From: Nematostella vectensis | Taxonomy: Eukaryota > Cnidaria > Anthozoa > Actiniaria > Edwardsiidae | Length of the DNA: 64,000 nucleotides | Assembly (NCBI RefSeq): GCF_932526225.1 | Contig: NC_064037.1 | Location: 8,166,203-8,230,202, forward strand | Direction: 5' to 3' | Shown: positions 47,174 to 60,400 of the stretch, in pieces | Layout of the letters: each line of letters begins with the position of its first letter | How positions within the stretch are numbered: position 1 is the first letter of the stretch | The notes under the pieces: generated by a model | What the model saw: the letters and a program-made list of their open reading frames with translations, nothing else | Database searches by the model: none | What the model was told of the DNA's origin: nothing | Program-made: the position numbers and the translations under genes

Positions 47174-47414
47174 TACACAAATCACATAAAGATGCTCTAT
47201 TTCATATCAACTAACTGATCTGACCTTAAAACTGAATATGCAAGCTTCCCAAATTGTGACTGAGGTGACCCAATTTCTAAGTAGACTAAACAGTTTTGAG
47301 AAAAACCCAAAACTGTCTGTCACTGTTTTCAGAGGAACGCCAGATTTGTTAAAACATAAAATGACATTTGGATAAGTTGCACAGTATTGTCTATCCACAT
47401 ATCCTGATAAATCC

Positions 47415-47712
47415 ATTAGCAAATTCATTAATTCAAACAACAATTTTAAGCACCCCCCATGTTTTGGAAAGTGATCTATTTTATGCCCTAGGATTCAATG
47501 TATTTTGTAAACAAGCAAATTCATTAATTCAGACAACAATTTTAAGAACACCTGTATGTTTTGGAAAGTGATCTAGTTTATGCCCTAGGATTCAATGTAT
47601 TTTGTAAACAAGCAAATTCGTTAATTCAGACAGCAAATTTAAGCACACCCCTATGTTTTGGAAAGTGATCTATTTTAAGTCCTAGGATTTAATGTATTTT
47701 GTAAACATGAGA
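47415..47712. repeat. ~97 bp tandem triplication
   Basis: GCAAATTCATTAATTCA begins at 47419, 47515 and 47612. Units continue with CATGTTTTGGAAAGTGATCT and GCCCTAGGATTCAATGTATT. Confidence 0.85.
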
Positions 47713-48265
47713 GTATAAGAAGTCAAGTAATACACCTGTCATAAAAAAAACCTATTAGTTTAACAGAAATGGTGTTTTCCTAATCATAAAACTAATTTGA
47801 GAGTGGGGTTGGCAGAAGGAGCAAGACAAATTAGCTGCCCTAAAAAAGAGAACATATGAAAACAAAGAAATTAACTACAAGAAGTAGCTTAGTAAGTCTT
47901 CTACACAATATCTCTGCTTTAGGCTAAGTAAATTCAACAAATAAGCTTTCAAGGCTAGGGGATTTATTTATCTAGACAGAAACATGTCATTCAAACTTTG
48001 TCAAAGGTTATCAGTATGTTGAAAAGAATATTATATAGAGTATTCTAATGAATGGGTCAATAAAAAGATAATATGATAATATCCATTAATGAAAGGCAAA
48101 CAGAATTATACTTAGTTGATTATTTTCCATAAATCCCTAAATCACCTTGGATTATAGCAACTGGGCGGAGGGGATGTGATCATGCCATATCTGTGTGTGT
48201 CATTCTATTAAAATCAATACAAAGGCCCAAATAGTTGTGTTCGTAAACCAGAAGAATAAATACAA

Positions 48266-48804
48266 TCAGGGAAGTGTAAGGAGATGGAATCGCAACTGAA
48301 TATATTAAAGGCGAATGGCGCACTCTGATTGGCTACAGCAGTTTGAAATGTTTGTTTGGCGCCTCTACAAGCATCGGGTATACATTTTGCTGTGAACACT
48401 ATTCCTAGCAAGCCCCAATTTTTAGATGTAGAAGCTTTAGGTTTATTGCCATCGACCTATTTTGTTATTTGTGTGTAAAATATAGAAATTCAACAAGCAA
48501 TACACAGATTTTGATGCTCTGTAGGGCCCTGCTCACAACAACAAAGCTGATCGCAGGGAAACTCGCACTACAAGCATCGGTACACATTTTGTTGTGAGAA
48601 CTATCTCTAGCAAGCCCCAATTTTTAGATATAAAAGCTTTAGGTATACTGCCATTGACCTATTTTGTTATTTGTGCAAATACAAGCAATGCATAAAAGTC
48701 AAAATCAATTTCGAAAACTCAAGTTAACGCAGTGAAACGAACATAGAATGTGTGAAATTGTTTAATTTATGCAGTTGCCATTCCATCTCCTTACACTTCC
48801 CTGA
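48266..48804. mobile_element. 539 bp MITE with 25 bp perfect inverted termini
   Basis: The left end (48266-48290) begins TCAGGGAAGTGTAAGGAG and the right end (48780-48804) is its exact reverse complement. TACAA flanks both ends (48261-48265, 48805-48809), a 5 bp target duplication. Inside, a ~110 bp segment (ACAAGCATCGG, AGCAAGCCCCAATTTTTAGA, GACCTATTTTGTTATTTGTG) is directly repeated at about 48367 and 48572. No coding. Confidence 0.85.
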
Positions 48805-48809
48805 TACAA

Positions 48810-51800
48810 CACAGGTCTGCCCTGAAGAAGAAATTTGGCAGAGTCGAAAACCAGGTTTCGGTGTATTCCATTCTATACAAAGATGTCATAGAATGGCAAA
48901 AAAATAAGGTACCATAAAATGTGCAAATAGCACTATCTGAGGGGATCATGAAATAGCTGAAACAGGGCCAATAACAATACTTTAATGGTTTCCAAAATAA
49001 GAGTGTTGGCATAGTGAGATCATGAGTGAAAAAGAGGGTTATTGACTTAAAAAAAATTAATTTGTTATGTAAATTAAAAGTGTTTGGCAGCAAAAATCAA
49101 TATGAATAATTTATTAGGGCCAATGTCATTACACAGGGATAAACAAACACATAAGCTCAAAGTAGGAGGTTAACCTCAGCTTTCCAAAATGCAAGACATG
49201 ATGGAAAAGTGCCATCTTGTAGAACTATCATAATGAGTAATAAGGTAATGCCCCTGCCAAGATCCACAAAATGATTCTTACAAAAGCTGCTATATAGCCA
49301 CAGATGTTTAAAAACAACAGCTCACTATTTGTAGTAATAGAAAAATCCATTAACATTTAACAAGAGAACCCATCCATTATAACAAAAGCATAATAAAGTG
49401 GTAATTCAACCAGGTAGGGTTGGTAACTTAGCAGTAGTGACCAAAGGAGTTAATTACAATTTGCTTTTAGCCAACTTAAAATACTAGGGGGATTGTGATA
49501 TAGCCAAAATATTGGTAAATATTTTGTATTCTCATAAAAAAGTCAGAAAGCAGTAACTTACAATAGACAACACAATTTAAAGGGCTGAAGAGGCGAACCA
49601 AAATTAGGTTTGTCAAGCAGATGAGTTTGAAAACACATTTATGGATATTCCAATCATACAAACAAATCTAATACCAATGCTATATCATTTGTCATTCTTG
49701 AAAATATAGAAAAGTATTAAAAATAAATGTTTAAACAGAGGTAAATTCATTTATTTATATATTTTGAATTCATATATTTTGAATACTTGTAGAGCAAAGT
49801 GACTCTACTTGTAAGTAATGAAACCTTAGTTCCTACTAAAGCCAGAAAACATCACCAGATGGCCCAACACAACAAAAATTAATAAGGCCTAAGAGTGAAA
49901 ATAAATTATTCAACTAGCAACCAATTATTCATACATACTCTGATATGAGCAGAACTTTCTAAATGTATGTTTTCTATTTCATTTGTAAGTTCTGAAATTA
50001 ATGCATATCATGGCTTGACCATTGCTTTTTATCTTTTATTATGGAAAAAATTAAATTAAATTTCTACAGAGTTATTTGGTTTTATTGAATAGAAGAAAAT
50101 ACACCAGCAGGAGTTGTCAAACAACAGGTACCTTCTCATCAAAACATGAAGGGCTCCAAAAAAAGCAATAATAAGGTTTAGCTCGATAATGAGATGCAGT
50201 GGAAACCAACACAGCCTGAACAGCTGTTGCTCTGATGAGATACAGATCAGACAAAATGTTGATTTATTTGAGTGGATGAATCATTTCAGGTTAAAATCAT
50301 TGATGATGGTTAAGAGGAATTACGCAAAGGCATTCACTTCAACTAGCAGTGTGGGTTTATATATAGGTTTGCCAGTACCATATCACCTGGGTACTGAGTC
50401 TACAAGGTGTGTGGTGATAATCTGAACAAGATAATGCTCAACACTTTCATGTTCTGTTTAAGAAATAATCTCTTCCATCTCCATTTTCCCTTGAGATGAA
50501 TAACAAAACACACACAACAAGAGGAAACTTTCAGTGTCTCATAGAGAGCACAGAAGATTGGTAAATGCAATCACCTTGTACAGATAAGAAATACAAGGAC
50601 ACAACTTGGAATCAATATAAATGGAATACTACTGCTATGGTTACAAATCCTACATCAGTAACCCAAAAATGAGCACCAAGTACTAGGGCAACTTGAATGA
50701 TACTGAAAACAAACTTGGCAAGTTGACATGTTTTGACTGTTCTAAAATGATTATCACAGGTTAGTTTATAAAGCTCCATGGTTATTGTAAGCTAGCAAGA
50801 AAACGTCATTGTTAAAGTACTTTTGATAAACATTACAGAAAATATTGTCTGGAAATAAGGACTTTTCTGCAGTAGAAAAACAACTCTTCAAGGGGATTCT
50901 CAAGGGATGATACAATGTCATTAAATGCCATTTAAACATTTGAGAAATCGTTGATTATTAGTTAAAATGGCTACCAAGATGTAGAGTGCAGATCTCCATA
51001 TTCCTAAGAAAAATTTCTGTTTTGATAATATACATTAACATATATATTTTTGCATTTCACACAAATAATGTAGTAGAGGCCTAATCAGATGTACAATGGA
51101 ATAAATGCCCATAATCTAATACCTAATTATGCACCTTTAACCCAAGTGACTTAGATATAACTTCTAGATACAATAAAAGTTTATTTTGATCAAAGATTAT
51201 CTTTTTCGGTTTGATCAGAAAGATGCTTTCCTTGATCCTCTTTTCTCATCTAAAATATAATCCCATTAAAACTTTTTTTCCTACATGAGATTTCCTATGG
51301 TGAAAAAAACATTGTCAATCACAATGTACCTAGGACAGAACAAGTTGGGGGCTATGGGCTGTTTGAAGAGTATGTTAAAATGGACTCAAACATTCTATTA
51401 AACTAACCGAGTTTACGGAAAGCTGAAAAAAAGTGCAACAACTCTTGCAATTAAAATTGTGAAATGCTACCGCTCGAAAACTGTCAATGTTTAAATGCAG
51501 TATTATTATTAATCTACTATTTTTATGTAGTGCTTCCTTCTAACAAAACAAAATTATTTAGTAGCTTCATATTGTTAAATACAGGAAATATCATAGAAAA
51601 ATGGTAGAAAGCTTAAAAAACAACTTTACTTCATCATTCAACATATAACCATTCCGTTAGCCAAGAATGCAGAGGGCAATAATTAGCACTTTCAGCCATT
51701 TATCGTAAGAGAACGCGTCAGTGAAATGTGTACATTCGGAACATATGATATTTACATGGCACAAGCAGGTTGAGTGGCATCTTTATATATGCACTCCGAT

Positions 51801-53560
51801 ACTTAGAGCACAAATCATGCATGCCTGGAATGACTGGTAAATACGATGCCGATTCACTCAAAGAGAACTATGACATAAAATACTAGTGGACCCATGTATG
51901 ACCCGAAAAAAGGTCAAATTTCAATCCACGCTGAAAATGCAGTGAAATAACAAACAGCTACGGCTGTCTCTCCATAGAATGGCACCCCTTGAATACAACA
52001 ATGATTATGGGAGCTAACACAGTGCAACATTTTTCAACGAATACTCTAAACTCGCACAACGGCAATGAACGCGCCAAATAAGGATTTTTTATCGGGATGC
52101 AAGATATATGGTCTAGTGTTGAATGAGGGTTGGATCAAATGAGGGTTACAAAGCCGACCTAATAATTTCATACTTATTGCTAACACTGCGTGGCTAGCTT
52201 TCTGAGAGATTCCCTCAAGTCTTGATAAGGGTTTAACTTTGATGATGCAATGTGCGCGCAATAAATACATGTATATATATTTTGCACCAGTCGCAGTTTG
52301 TAGTAACAATACTTTGTCGAACGCACGATCGAGGTCGAATTCGAGTCGATTTCGGCACAAATTCCATCGACTTGAAACGACGACGAGAGCGTTGATGCAT
52401 TATTAATTCGCACAGTGAATATGAATTTGCCAGATAAAATAGCACTAGGTTGTAAATATGGATAGTTGGCCGCAAATTCGCCTAGATTAGCGCGATCAGG
52501 CTCATACGCCCATCGACGCTCAAAAAATCATAGCAAATTCAAGCCGATTTTACGATCGAAATTCTCCACACACTAACGCATCTTTGAGTCACAAAGAAAT
52601 CAAACGAGGAAGCTCTAGGGCTCATGCTAAACACACAAGGCGAGTTTGAATACAAGTTGTTTTCAATTGTTACTATTATTTTGTACAATTTGTGTATGAT
52701 CTAAATGCGTACAGCGTTCTCGGATATGTAGATTCACAACATGCTTTAGAGCGTTTGGCATACAATTGTTCCGATACTACATATACTCACTGAAGAGGAA
52801 AACGAGATACGAGTCTAAAATACTAGAATTCGCTAAGTATAACCACCCAAATGGCTATTAAAAGGTCTGACGAATTTTCCAACAAAAGAGAAATACACTA
52901 TTTCCATACCGCAGAAACGGCTTGCGCGCACAACACAAACATCATCGTATACTTGAGGCTTGACTATACAGTAAGTTCTAGTAGAGAAAGCTTCTAATGT
53001 CGATAAAAATATGACTTCTCTTACGGTAATGGACACTGAAGTGTACGTTTAGACGCTGTAGCTTGTCAACAAATGGAACAACATAACAAGCAAAGCAGCA
53101 ATCTACGGAGCTAGTCTGCAGCTAGGGTTTTCTTGAGCTGGACTAAAGAAGCTAGGATTTTTTTGCCAGCAACTGATTCTCCTTTACAATAAAAATAAAA
53201 CAACGTAATTTATGGAACAAATCTTCAGGTTTCTTAGTAATTGTTTAGCAAAGAGCACAGATATCAATAGAGATTTTCAGCATACAACAGGAAAAGAGTT
53301 TGCTATCGAGTCATCTGAGCTTTACATCCACATGCAGGCCGCATTTTGATACCTTACTCTTGGCCGATAGCTTATATTCGGACTAAGGCAATAGCTAGTG
53401 ACTTCTGCATAGCAAACAACGCGGTTCTGTAAGCATTAAAAAGCTAAGAGTACTGAATGCACAAGCAGGTGGAAGACGGATGAAAAGCGTATACCTCGAC
53501 TCGAATCAACATGCGCATTCGCTAGCGAAATACGGCAAGAAATCGCCAGCGAATCACCAT
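48810..53560. other. Long AT-rich stretch without recognised gene
   Basis: About 4.7 kb with no exon-like protein coding on either strand and only scattered short frames. If the candidate first exon near 53600 is real, this would be intron on the minus strand. Low repeat content compared with the rest of the window. Confidence 0.35.
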
Positions 53561-53596
53561 TGAACGCTACAAATAGAAAGATACGATTTGAACTCA

Positions 53597-53740
53597 CCTC
53601 AAAAGGGGAAAGCCGATTGCTCTTGTGCTTAAATTCGTGTAAATGTGACGGTTTTTCGTCCACCTCGCAAGTCGGGCCCCCTCGATTGGATTTTGTGTAT
53701 ACAGAAGTAAACCCGACCGTGACTCGCTGTGACGTCACTA
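53597..53740 (-). promoter_or_regulatory. Possible promoter and first exon of a minus-strand transcript
   Basis: In minus sense a CRE palindrome (TGACGTCA, 53730-53737) is followed by GC-richer DNA and by CTTTTGAG|GTGAGTTC, a strong donor at about 53597. No start codon with a credible frame is seen, so a non-coding leader is the best reading. Confidence 0.3.
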
Positions 53741-54844
53741 GCCACTTATCTCCTTCATTACGCATGCGCTTAGCTCTAATTTGCATATGTATTTCAAGGG
53801 AAGGGAACAGCTTGGGACAATCAATTTTCGCGGGAACTTACAGGCGGCCTTTCCACTTTACGAAATTAAGATGAAATACCAAACCGATAAAGGAAAATCA
53901 CTGAAAACAGAACGCAGCGAATGGCCGCGCGAAAAACAATGCACCCATAAAAGTCACGAATGATAAACATTTCTCATTGTTATCATCTTTCATTATAAGA
54001 ATAAATGTGAAGTGTTCCTTATCTCAAAAACTATCGAAAAGCCAAAACACAATAACCATGGAGCTTTATGAGACCAAACAAAAATAACAACCATAAAACA
54101 TTTCATAGCTCAATGAGAAAAGCCAAAAACTAAGATAATTTTTCTAATTTTGAGGTTCCTAAATCCACAAACCCCTAAAACCTGCACCCCTTATAATCAC
54201 ATGCGCGCATGTGAGAATTAATAACTTCTTTCATCTGAGGCTCTACTCTCTAGCTACTCTGGATCGCATGGAAAAATTCTCTTATTTACGAGACAGCTCA
54301 AATATGCTTACAGCGAATGTTATTTGCCAGACTTACCGCGTAGGAGTAACAATATAATACAATAATTTTCAATGAATCATTTTAATGTAAATCTCCGTAA
54401 AATAATGCAATAGAGTTGCTCATCATTACCTTTTTTATTTTCTTTAAAAATAGAGTTCGCCTTATTGCGTCCAATCCATCATTAGATTAATTATCTGTCC
54501 ATTTGAGTGGTCAGAAGAAACTGCAGTGTTATAAAGCTCGTATCCAGGTTACATAAGTTTCATTCGCGGACTGAAGTCAATCAATAAGCGTTTTGTTTTT
54601 GTTATTTATTTGACGCATACACCTATTTCCTGTAAGAAGAATTGATTATTGCCATATAGATTTGAAAAAAAGCATAGCCAACTGACATGGATATGCAGGC
54701 TCTACCTCTTGTCTCTTCTGTCCCTATGAAAACGCAGTCGTTAGTTCTCACCCGTCACCCTCATCCAACCTGTTATGAAAACGCAGTCTTAGTGCTATCC
54801 TCTAATAAGAAGCAGCTTTAGTTCGATTTAGTGCTATCTAATGT

Positions 54845-55130
54845 GCAGGCCCGTACCACCCAGGGGAGGGGGGGGGGGGGGACAAAATCCAAAAGGTTGA
54901 CCTAATTTTTCCTGGGGGGGGGGGGGGGGGGGGGGAGGAAGTTCTCTGATAAATATCACCTCCGAAAGAACAAAAAGGGATTTTTTTATGCCTTTGCAGT
55001 ATCTCAACGGGACATTTATTGTCGGATTTGGCTACATACCAGAGTGATCTAGCTTATGATTTTTAGTTTTGTCTACAAATAGCACGTCTATTGGGAACTG
55101 GAAGCGGACCTTCGGCCGTTGTGCACCGTT
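54845..55130. mobile_element. Dispersed repeat, family B (second copy)
   Basis: Homologous to 12300-12620. It starts near AGGCCCGTACCACCCAGGGG and carries two long G runs (near 54871-54881 and 54917-54935). Confidence 0.6.
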
Positions 55131-55625
55131 TTCGCTTGTAATTGCTTGACCGCTTGAGGAATTCGTGGACAAAGACCATATGCCATACACGACCTAGGGT
55201 TCTAAAAGAGAAATATTGTGATCTTTACAGGCGCATCTTATATCTAGTACGCTAAGGAAAAAGTGTGTGGCATCTCTCACGGACAAAAGGAGCGACTAGA
55301 AAACTCAAGCACCACACGAATCACAATCCCCAGCTAATAGGGGGTATCGGAAAAGGGTTCCACTTTGAAATGATCAGGCGAAAAAATATAATAAAGCACA
55401 ATGTTGACAGGATATCACTTTTTGAAGACTTTTGTTTGCGTCTTGCACGACACGACGTAAGCCATCAAGCGCGCGAGGTTTTAAAACTGCCACAATAATA
55501 TCGATTTAATACTTAAATGTTAGATTAAACTATAGAATAAAAACTGATTCTAAACCACTTTCAACTTCCATTTGTTGATAGATTCAGTTCTTATATCCTG
55601 TCGGTCCATGTTTTCTACGTAAATA

Positions 55626-55963
55626 CAGGCCCGTAGCCAGGATTTTGAGCGGGGGTGGTTCGTTTTCCATTTCAGCGGACTAAATTTCCGGTATACCCCT
55701 CTCTTCGCCTTATTACATTAGGTAATCAATACTTGAAATAAATCCAATGTTGTATTTAAAATGTTATTCATGGGTTGCTTTGTAACATATACCAATAATA
55801 ATAAAAATAATTATTTTAAAAAGATTTTTATAGTCATTTTAAAGACATATTGATTTGCATGGTATATCCAACCAAACGATAAATATTTTGTATTTTGTTT
55901 ACTCTGAGCGGGACTTCAAGCTGGGTGGGGGGCTCGTCCGAACCCCCCCTGGCTACGGGCCTG
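55626..55963. mobile_element. MITE, family A, with AAATA target duplication and empty site
   Basis: A 338 bp element with perfect 16 bp inverted termini CAGGCCCGTAGCCAGG. AAATA flanks both sides (55621-55625, 55964-55968). The paralogous position in copy 2 of the segmental duplication (58565-58569) holds a single AAATA and no element. Related to 11072-11432. Confidence 0.93.
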
Positions 55964-56033
55964 AAATACGACAAAGCAAATCTCAAGCTTAGCCGATCAT
56001 AGGTAAGCTTATAAGTACTGTACAGCCACATAC

Positions 56034-56303
56034 CTTCATCACAAAAAAAAAAACACCAAAAATCAAGACCGGGCCGATGAAGCAATGATTCGTGCTTTTC
56101 GATGCCCATACAAACGTGTTGGAAAAAACTTTGATTGCATTTGACTTGAATGTCGGCGTGCGAACTCCCATGAATTTCCCGCCAAACACTCTGAACACAG
56201 GGCCCCCAATAAGGAAAAGTGAAGGAAATATTTTGGGCGTAGTTTTAGCGTAGAATATAAAATTTCTGTAATCGTTCAGGTTGTATGTGGACGTTCGCTG
56301 CAT
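56034..56303 (-). pseudogene. Membrane-protein exon fragment, copy 1
   Basis: On the minus strand an open segment contains [30 protein letters not shown] and a hydrophobic stretch (FIGPVLIFGVFFFVMK), ending at a good donor AAG|GTATGT (56034). I do not recognise the family. The same segment is found at 58633-58870. The downstream exon-like part seen in copy 2 is deleted here. Probably a fragment of a multi-exon membrane protein gene, no longer complete. Confidence 0.35.
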
Positions 56304-57422
56304 TTGATTTGTAATAATTTATTTAATATATCGGTAGCAATCCTGTTATATTGGTTTCTTTATTTCCAATATGATAGTCTTTTATGAATTATAAACGAGA
56401 ATGTTTCTCGGGTACCCACTAGTCATATCTAATTTTATAAACGCTAAAACCCGACAAACGCTTTACTACAGTTTTCAAGATTATGCGAACTATCGCAAAC
56501 GTGAAAAGCCTTCTGGGCTTTCTTCATTCAAAATTCTTGAAGGGCTAGCACTGAAATGGTTTCAGATCACGCCACCTCTTCACAAAGCGCTGACCAATCG
56601 AAAAACACCAAACGTAATTACGTTAGTGTTTGAATGACGGCCGCCAGAAAGAGGTTAAAAATTATTGACGACAGTTCGCGGAAAATTGAAAATGGCAGTA
56701 CGCAAAATGGAACACGAGGTACTATAACGCATTGTAAAATTATTCAGACAATCGCTGACACGCGTATTATGGCAGCTGAAGCTTTTGCGGCTAGACTGTC
56801 GATTTCGATTCCAGTACATATACTGCGTCACATATCGACTTTAATTTAGCTGCGCAAAAATCAAATAATAGCCGTGATCGTTTAAGCTAGGCGCACAAGG
56901 TGAAAAAAAATTCACGAGTGTACTTTGCTCGCAACCTCGTGAGGCCTAAAACTCCCACTGTGCGGATGTCGATCGAACGAAATCACATCTCTCTAGCAAC
57001 TGTGGCAAAATTCTCTCCTGTTTGATCAGTGAGTTTTAACTTCTTGGGCGGCAATTCCGCGCGCACCCGGCTTTTGGCGGCAAAATAACAACAACAGCTT
57101 CTAAGTGCTAGCGAATTAGCCTGGCCGTTTTTATTTTAGAAGCGCCCCTTTTTCATTGTAATACTTTTTTCTCGTCGCTCTCTGGCGTGACTTCCGCATC
57201 ATCACATACCCTCTGAAAGATGTCTTTTTGGGCTACCTATGGTACATTGTGTCAATGGTCAGCGGCTAGTCGCGTGAATCTGAATCTGCCATACTGAAGA
57301 GAGAAAGCAAAGTAACATCAAATTTCGTATCTCAGTAACGACAGAAAGACCCAATTTTTTTTCACTCCCGACAAAGAACCTTTAGGAAAAATATCCTGTC
57401 GCAAAAACCAATGTAAAAAGTT

Positions 57423-60400
57423 ATGTTTTCGTCAGGGACGACACCTTTTGGTAGCACGTCAACCACGGGTTTTGGCGGGTTCGGTTCGAGTTCGACAACA
57501 TCTTCACTCGGTTTGGGCGCGAATCCTAACCCAATGAAGGACATAGAGGTGCAGTCACCCCCAGACGACACCATCACTTCACTGAAATTCTGCCCCAAAG
57601 CGGATTTTCTGATCGCATCTTCTTGGGCAAATGATGTGAGTTCACACGTTTTTTATAACCTTAATTACAGTTTCCACGTTTTCTCATAAGTACAACATCT
57701 TTGGTTGCCCTTGGGGGTTCCATATGCATAGCTGTCAACCCAACTTGCACAGAAATCTTGTGAAATCTGGTGAAATCCAATAAATCTGTGAAACAAACCA
57801 AGAGAGCCAATGTGGGTGTATACAGAGAATGTATGAACATTTTCACAATAATGTATAGGCTTGTAATGAGATCCAAAATCTTGTGACATTCGCCTGATGC
57901 AGGTGGGTTGATAGCTATGCATATGTTGCAACGCATATTGCTTCAAGGATATCAAATGATAAAAAAGGGTAAATAAACAAAACAAATAAAGACAAGTCAT
58001 TTATTTGTTACCCATCTCATATCTAATACGCTAAGGAAAAAGTATGTGCCATCTCTCACGGACAAAAGGAGCAACTAGAAAACTCAAGAACCACACGAAT
58101 CACAACCCCTAGCTAATAGGGGGTATCGGGAAAGGTTTCCACTTTCAAATGATCAGGCAAAGAGAAGCTGCAATTCAACCATTTTTCTAAGCGAGAGAAA
58201 GCACTCACAAGCGTGCCATTTTGAGCTCTCCACAGAGATCCAAAAAGTATTTCTAACTCACAGCCAAAAGCACCATTGACGTCCAGAACTTTGCAAATCA
58301 CAGTTAGTGTTCAGGCTAAAATAATGAAGCACAATGTTGACATGATCATTTTTTGAAGACTTTTGTTTGCGTCTTGCAGGACATTAAGCGCACGCATTTT
58401 GTAAACAATCATTTCAAAAAGGTTTTAAAACTGCCACAATAGTATTGATTAAATATTAAAATATTAGATTAAACTATAGAATAAAAACTGATTTTAAACC
58501 ATTTTTAACTTCCATTTGCTATTAGATTCAGTTCTAATATCCTGTCAGTCCATGTTTTCTTTGTAAATACGACTTTACTATTAAAGAGAAAACAAATCTC
58601 AAGCTTAGCAGATCATACATAAAGCCACATACCTTATTTGTATCACATTTCACAGAAAATAGTATGGAACCTACCACCAAAAATACCACCAAGACTGGGC
58701 TGATGAAGCAAGGATTCGTGCTTTTCGATGCCCATACAAACGTGTTGGAAAAACTTTGATTGCATTTGACTTGAATGTCGGCGTGCGAACTCCCATGAAT
58801 TTCCCACCAAACACTATGAACACAGGGCTCCCAATAAGGCAGAGAAAAGTGAGGGAAATATTTTGGGTGTAGTTTTTTTATTGCGTAGCATATAAAATTT
58901 CTTGCAGAATAAAATAAAGATAATTTATAATGAAACTTGATAGGTTAAATATCTGGCAGCCCAAAGGGGGGGGGGGGGGTTTAAACCCACCTAAACCCTC
59001 TCCCTAGACCTGATACTGATATTGGTTTATTTCCAATATGATAAGAGATTCTATGCTTCAATTTTTGGCAAAACATGGGAGGATACACTTTTCAAATCGA
59101 ATTTATATGATCATTTTATGATCATGATGTATCTGTTTCTTTTTTCAGATCAGATAGTGGCTCTAATGTCTTTTATGAATTATAAACGTGAATGTTTCAG
59201 GGGTACCCACTAGTGAACCTCTATGGGTCCATAGATTCACCTTTCCCTTCTCTTCCCAGCAACTCTTTGCAACTCCCGAGTTAAAGCGAGGTCAGGGGCC
59301 AAGCTTCCCTATCTTGTTTACAAGATGATCTCAGTTTCACTCAGCCCAAAGAGTTTTGGTAAGACATGGGGAAGGTTAATTGAGATAGGTGTATAATTTG
59401 GGTGAAAATAAGTAGCAATTTACATAGTATCTGTTGTATATTTGCAACAAGTATTGTTTAGAAAAGTGACTCATTAGGTTAAAAGTTGGAATTTATTGAG
59501 CTTTAGGGCTACAGTGGTAATGTTTAAGTATAGCCATGGCCCTAAAGCTCAATTGTTCCAAAAGTTGCAGAGACAATCTCTTGTCTAGATAGGGGAGACA
59601 TCATAGTGACAGTGGGGGTTAATATCCCTGCGGATGTACACAGGGAAAAGTGCTTACCCCCTAACTACTCTATGCACACTAGTGGCACACCCAGAGGGGG
59701 TAAAAAAGGTCCCAGGCCCAACCTGATCCTTTTGGACTGAAATTTAGAAGGGATCCAGGGGAGCTATAATCCACAATTTTCCCTATGGTACCATTGCCTA
59801 CTTCAAGAAATCCATCAGCCTGTACACTGGCATCAAAGGGGTATTTGAACTTCTACAGCTGTGTGATAATTCCTATGACAATCTGGGAATGAGTTCTCAA
59901 GACTCCCTAGTGTTTGAAGTAGATATGATTGCCATGGGAATGGAGAACTGATAATCTTACTTTATTCAAACCCTGAAATCCTCTTGTTTTTCCAAGTCCT
60001 CTAATTATTCTTTTCATTACTGTACGTAAAGCACAGAAAAGGGACCCAGACAAGTTGACTCAAGTTGACAAGCTGCTCACACACTGTATTGATAAGCAAA
60101 AAAAGTAGTTTTTACTATTGTAACATCTAGAAAGATCTAAGCATATTTTTTAACTTCATAGCATTTATTTGAAAGTATCACAGGCTTCTGATGGCATCCT
60201 AGGCATGAATCAAACCATCTCAGAATTGTACTTTTGCACTTTAGGTAACACATAATACAACATAACAATAACGACATAATCTAACTGATTTTGTTATTAA
60301 GCAGCGACTTAATAACTTCTTAATAAGAACTGATTGCCACTGCTCTGGTTTCTTATTCTACTTGTGTATGCATTGCGAAAGTGCCTGGCTAGCACTTTGT

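Larger units (their letters stand above)
55225..56424. repeat. Segmental duplication, copy 1
   Basis: Collinear with 58015-59213: shared starts (CTAAGGAAAAAGT, TCTCACGGACAAAAGGAGC), middle (ATTAGATTAAACTATAGAAT) and end (ATGAATTATAAACG, GGGTACCCACTAGT). Copy 1 carries the 338 bp MITE and lacks about 158 bp present in copy 2 between two CAGGC words. Confidence 0.85.
58015..59213. repeat. Segmental duplication, copy 2 (in RAE1 intron 1)
   Basis: Partner of 55225-56424, same orientation, about 2.79 kb away, so the two copies bracket RAE1 exon 1. It lacks the MITE (empty site at 58565-58569) and has its own insertions, including a G-run repeat at 58939-59010 and about 100 bp near 59045-59155. 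Confidence 0.85.

Noticed and set aside
46553-47185. Poly-Leu and poly-Ile frames
   Set aside because: Translations of AAT microsatellites.
55225-59213. The duplicated blocks as LTRs of a retrotransposon
   Set aside because: The interior contains a genuine RAE1 exon and no reverse transcriptase; block ends lack TG...CA and target duplications were not seen.
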